A stretch of 64,000 bases of DNA from JAFGDI01 sp963667715 (GTDB lineage: Bacteria; Planctomycetota; Phycisphaerae; Sedimentisphaerales; SM23-30): contig OY763926.1 of the NCBI GenBank assembly GCA_963667715.1, positions 2,480,001-2,544,000 on the forward strand, read 5' to 3'. The notes below the pieces were generated by a model. The model had not been told where the DNA came from. It searched no databases and saw only the letters and a program-made list of their open reading frames with translations. Positions 63,485 to 64,000 of this stretch are shown piece by piece. A program made the position numbers and the translations under genes. Within the stretch, counting starts at the first letter, position 1, and every line of letters starts with the position of its first letter.

Positions 63485-63566
63485 TATAGGGAACCTCTAA
63501 AAAATCATTCTGGGCTGCAAACGGTCTTGATTTCGCCTCAAAAGCAATTTTCAGAGGTACCCTATA
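63485..63566. mobile_element. Candidate MITE (about 80 bp) between dnaJ and grpE
   Basis: ATAGGGAACCTCT (63486-63498) and AGAGGTACCCTAT (63553-63565) are inverted repeats with one mismatch. They continue inward with AAAAAT / ATTTTC, and TA dinucleotides flank both ends, as for elements that insert at TA. The core of about 54 bases has no frame. A simple long hairpin between the two genes is the alternative. A copy elsewhere in the genome would decide. Confidence 0.5.
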
Positions 63567-63573
63567 TTTACAA

Positions 63574-64000
63574 TTACTCAGTAAAATAATCTTTTAATTT
63601 ATCCAGAAACTTTTTACGTTCCGGCATAACTTCCTTGTTTTCCGTTTCAGCATATTCACGCAACAATTTTTCCTGCTGTTTAGTAAGATTCTCAGGTATC
63701 TCTATAAGTACCTGGATCATAAGTGAACCTCTGCGTCCACTTCTCAGGTTAGGAAGTCCCATACCTTTCATCTCGATAACTTTGCCGTATTGAGTTCCTT
63801 TTGGCAAGTCAACTTCGAGCTTTTCATTAAGAGAAGGTACCTCAATTTTTGCACCTAAAGCGGCCTGAGTAAAGCTAACAGGAACCCTAACAACCAAGTC
63901 ATCATTTTGACGCATGATAATAGGATCTTCAACTATCCTGACGTAACAGTACAGGTCACCTCTAGGGCCACCTAGAGTACCTGGCTCACCTTCGCCAGTT
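63574..64000 (-). CDS. dnaJ: Chaperone DnaJ, C-terminal part (cut by window edge)
   Basis: The frame is open to the right edge and includes the DnaJ C-terminal domains. GEGEPG, G-G-P-R-G-D-L-Y-C-Y-V-R-I and D-D-L-V-V-R-V-P-V-S-F-T-Q-A-A-L-G are all typical. K-M/L-K-G-x-G-L-P and the C-terminal helix (KKFLDKLKDYF) follow. The J domain and Cys repeats lie outside the window. The product stimulates the DnaK ATPase; grpE follows on the same strand. Confidence 0.93.
   Translation of the reverse strand, partial: TGEGEPGTLGGPRGDLYCYVRIVEDPIIMRQNDDLVVRVPVSFTQAALGAKIEVPSLNEKLEVDLPKGTQYGKVIEMKGMGLPNLRSGRRGSLMIQVLIEIPENLTKQQEKLLREYAETENKEVMPERKKFLDKLKDYFTE

Overview
The window is a low-GC (AT-rich) bacterial chromosome segment. 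It most likely comes from a planctomycete of the Phycisphaerae / Sedimentisphaerales type. The support is a set of large secreted proteins with LamG, beta-helix or CARDB regions that end in short dockerin-like tails (D-x-N/D-x-D-C ... W-L-x-C-G), a giant TPR protein next to MoxR and DUF58 genes, and an H-x-G type pseudopilin-like protein. This taxonomic call is inference from protein style; there is no rRNA gene in the window.

Layout. 1-11.7 kb (minus strand) is one probable operon: a 2958-residue exported TPR protein, a membrane/coiled-coil/Cys-rich protein, a MoxR AAA+ ATPase and the start of a DUF58 gene. 12-14.5 kb (plus) has an exported HExxH protein, yjdM and a structured intergenic region that may hold a small RNA. 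14.5-18.3 kb (minus) has metG with a complete leader-peptide attenuator, a COG2509 FAD oxidoreductase and a decayed glycoside hydrolase. 18.5-34.5 kb has a Dabb protein, gnd, three large secreted proteins, two tRNA genes (Gly-CCC, Arg-CCG), a cyclophilin-repeat fusion and a TolC-like protein. 34.5-45.6 kb has mtnA, a possible sRNA or leaderless micro-ORF, pssA, a secreted beta-helix protein, trxB, a family 6 DNA glycosylase, a cytosolic cyclophilin, a pseudopilin-like protein, coaD, a Gfo/Idh/MocA oxidoreductase, a C_GCAxxG_C_C protein and rfbD. 45.6-57 kb has a PAS histidine kinase, pepA, an HDOD protein, a rhomboid protease, dapA, a parvulin chaperone, the 3' remnant of a GH92 gene and rsmG. 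57-64 kb has pfkA, mraY, thiL, a Nif11-like small protein, a PQQ-propeller membrane protein, yacG, an FmdB-type zinc ribbon protein, grpE and dnaJ (cut by the window edge), with a MITE-like inverted repeat between the last two.

The most interesting item is upstream of metG (15.92-16.21 kb, minus strand). A consensus promoter drives a leader with a strong Shine-Dalgarno site, a 34-codon reading frame carrying an ATG ATG TCT CAG ATG ATG ATG run, three mutually exclusive pairings (1:2, 2:3, 3:4) and an intrinsic terminator with a U tract just before metG. This is the layout of classical ribosome-mediated attenuation, here sensing charged Met-tRNA to control methionyl-tRNA synthetase. It is not a T-box or a SAM riboswitch. 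Two decayed glycoside hydrolases (GH106-like and GH92) suggest loss of carbohydrate-degrading functions from this chromosome.
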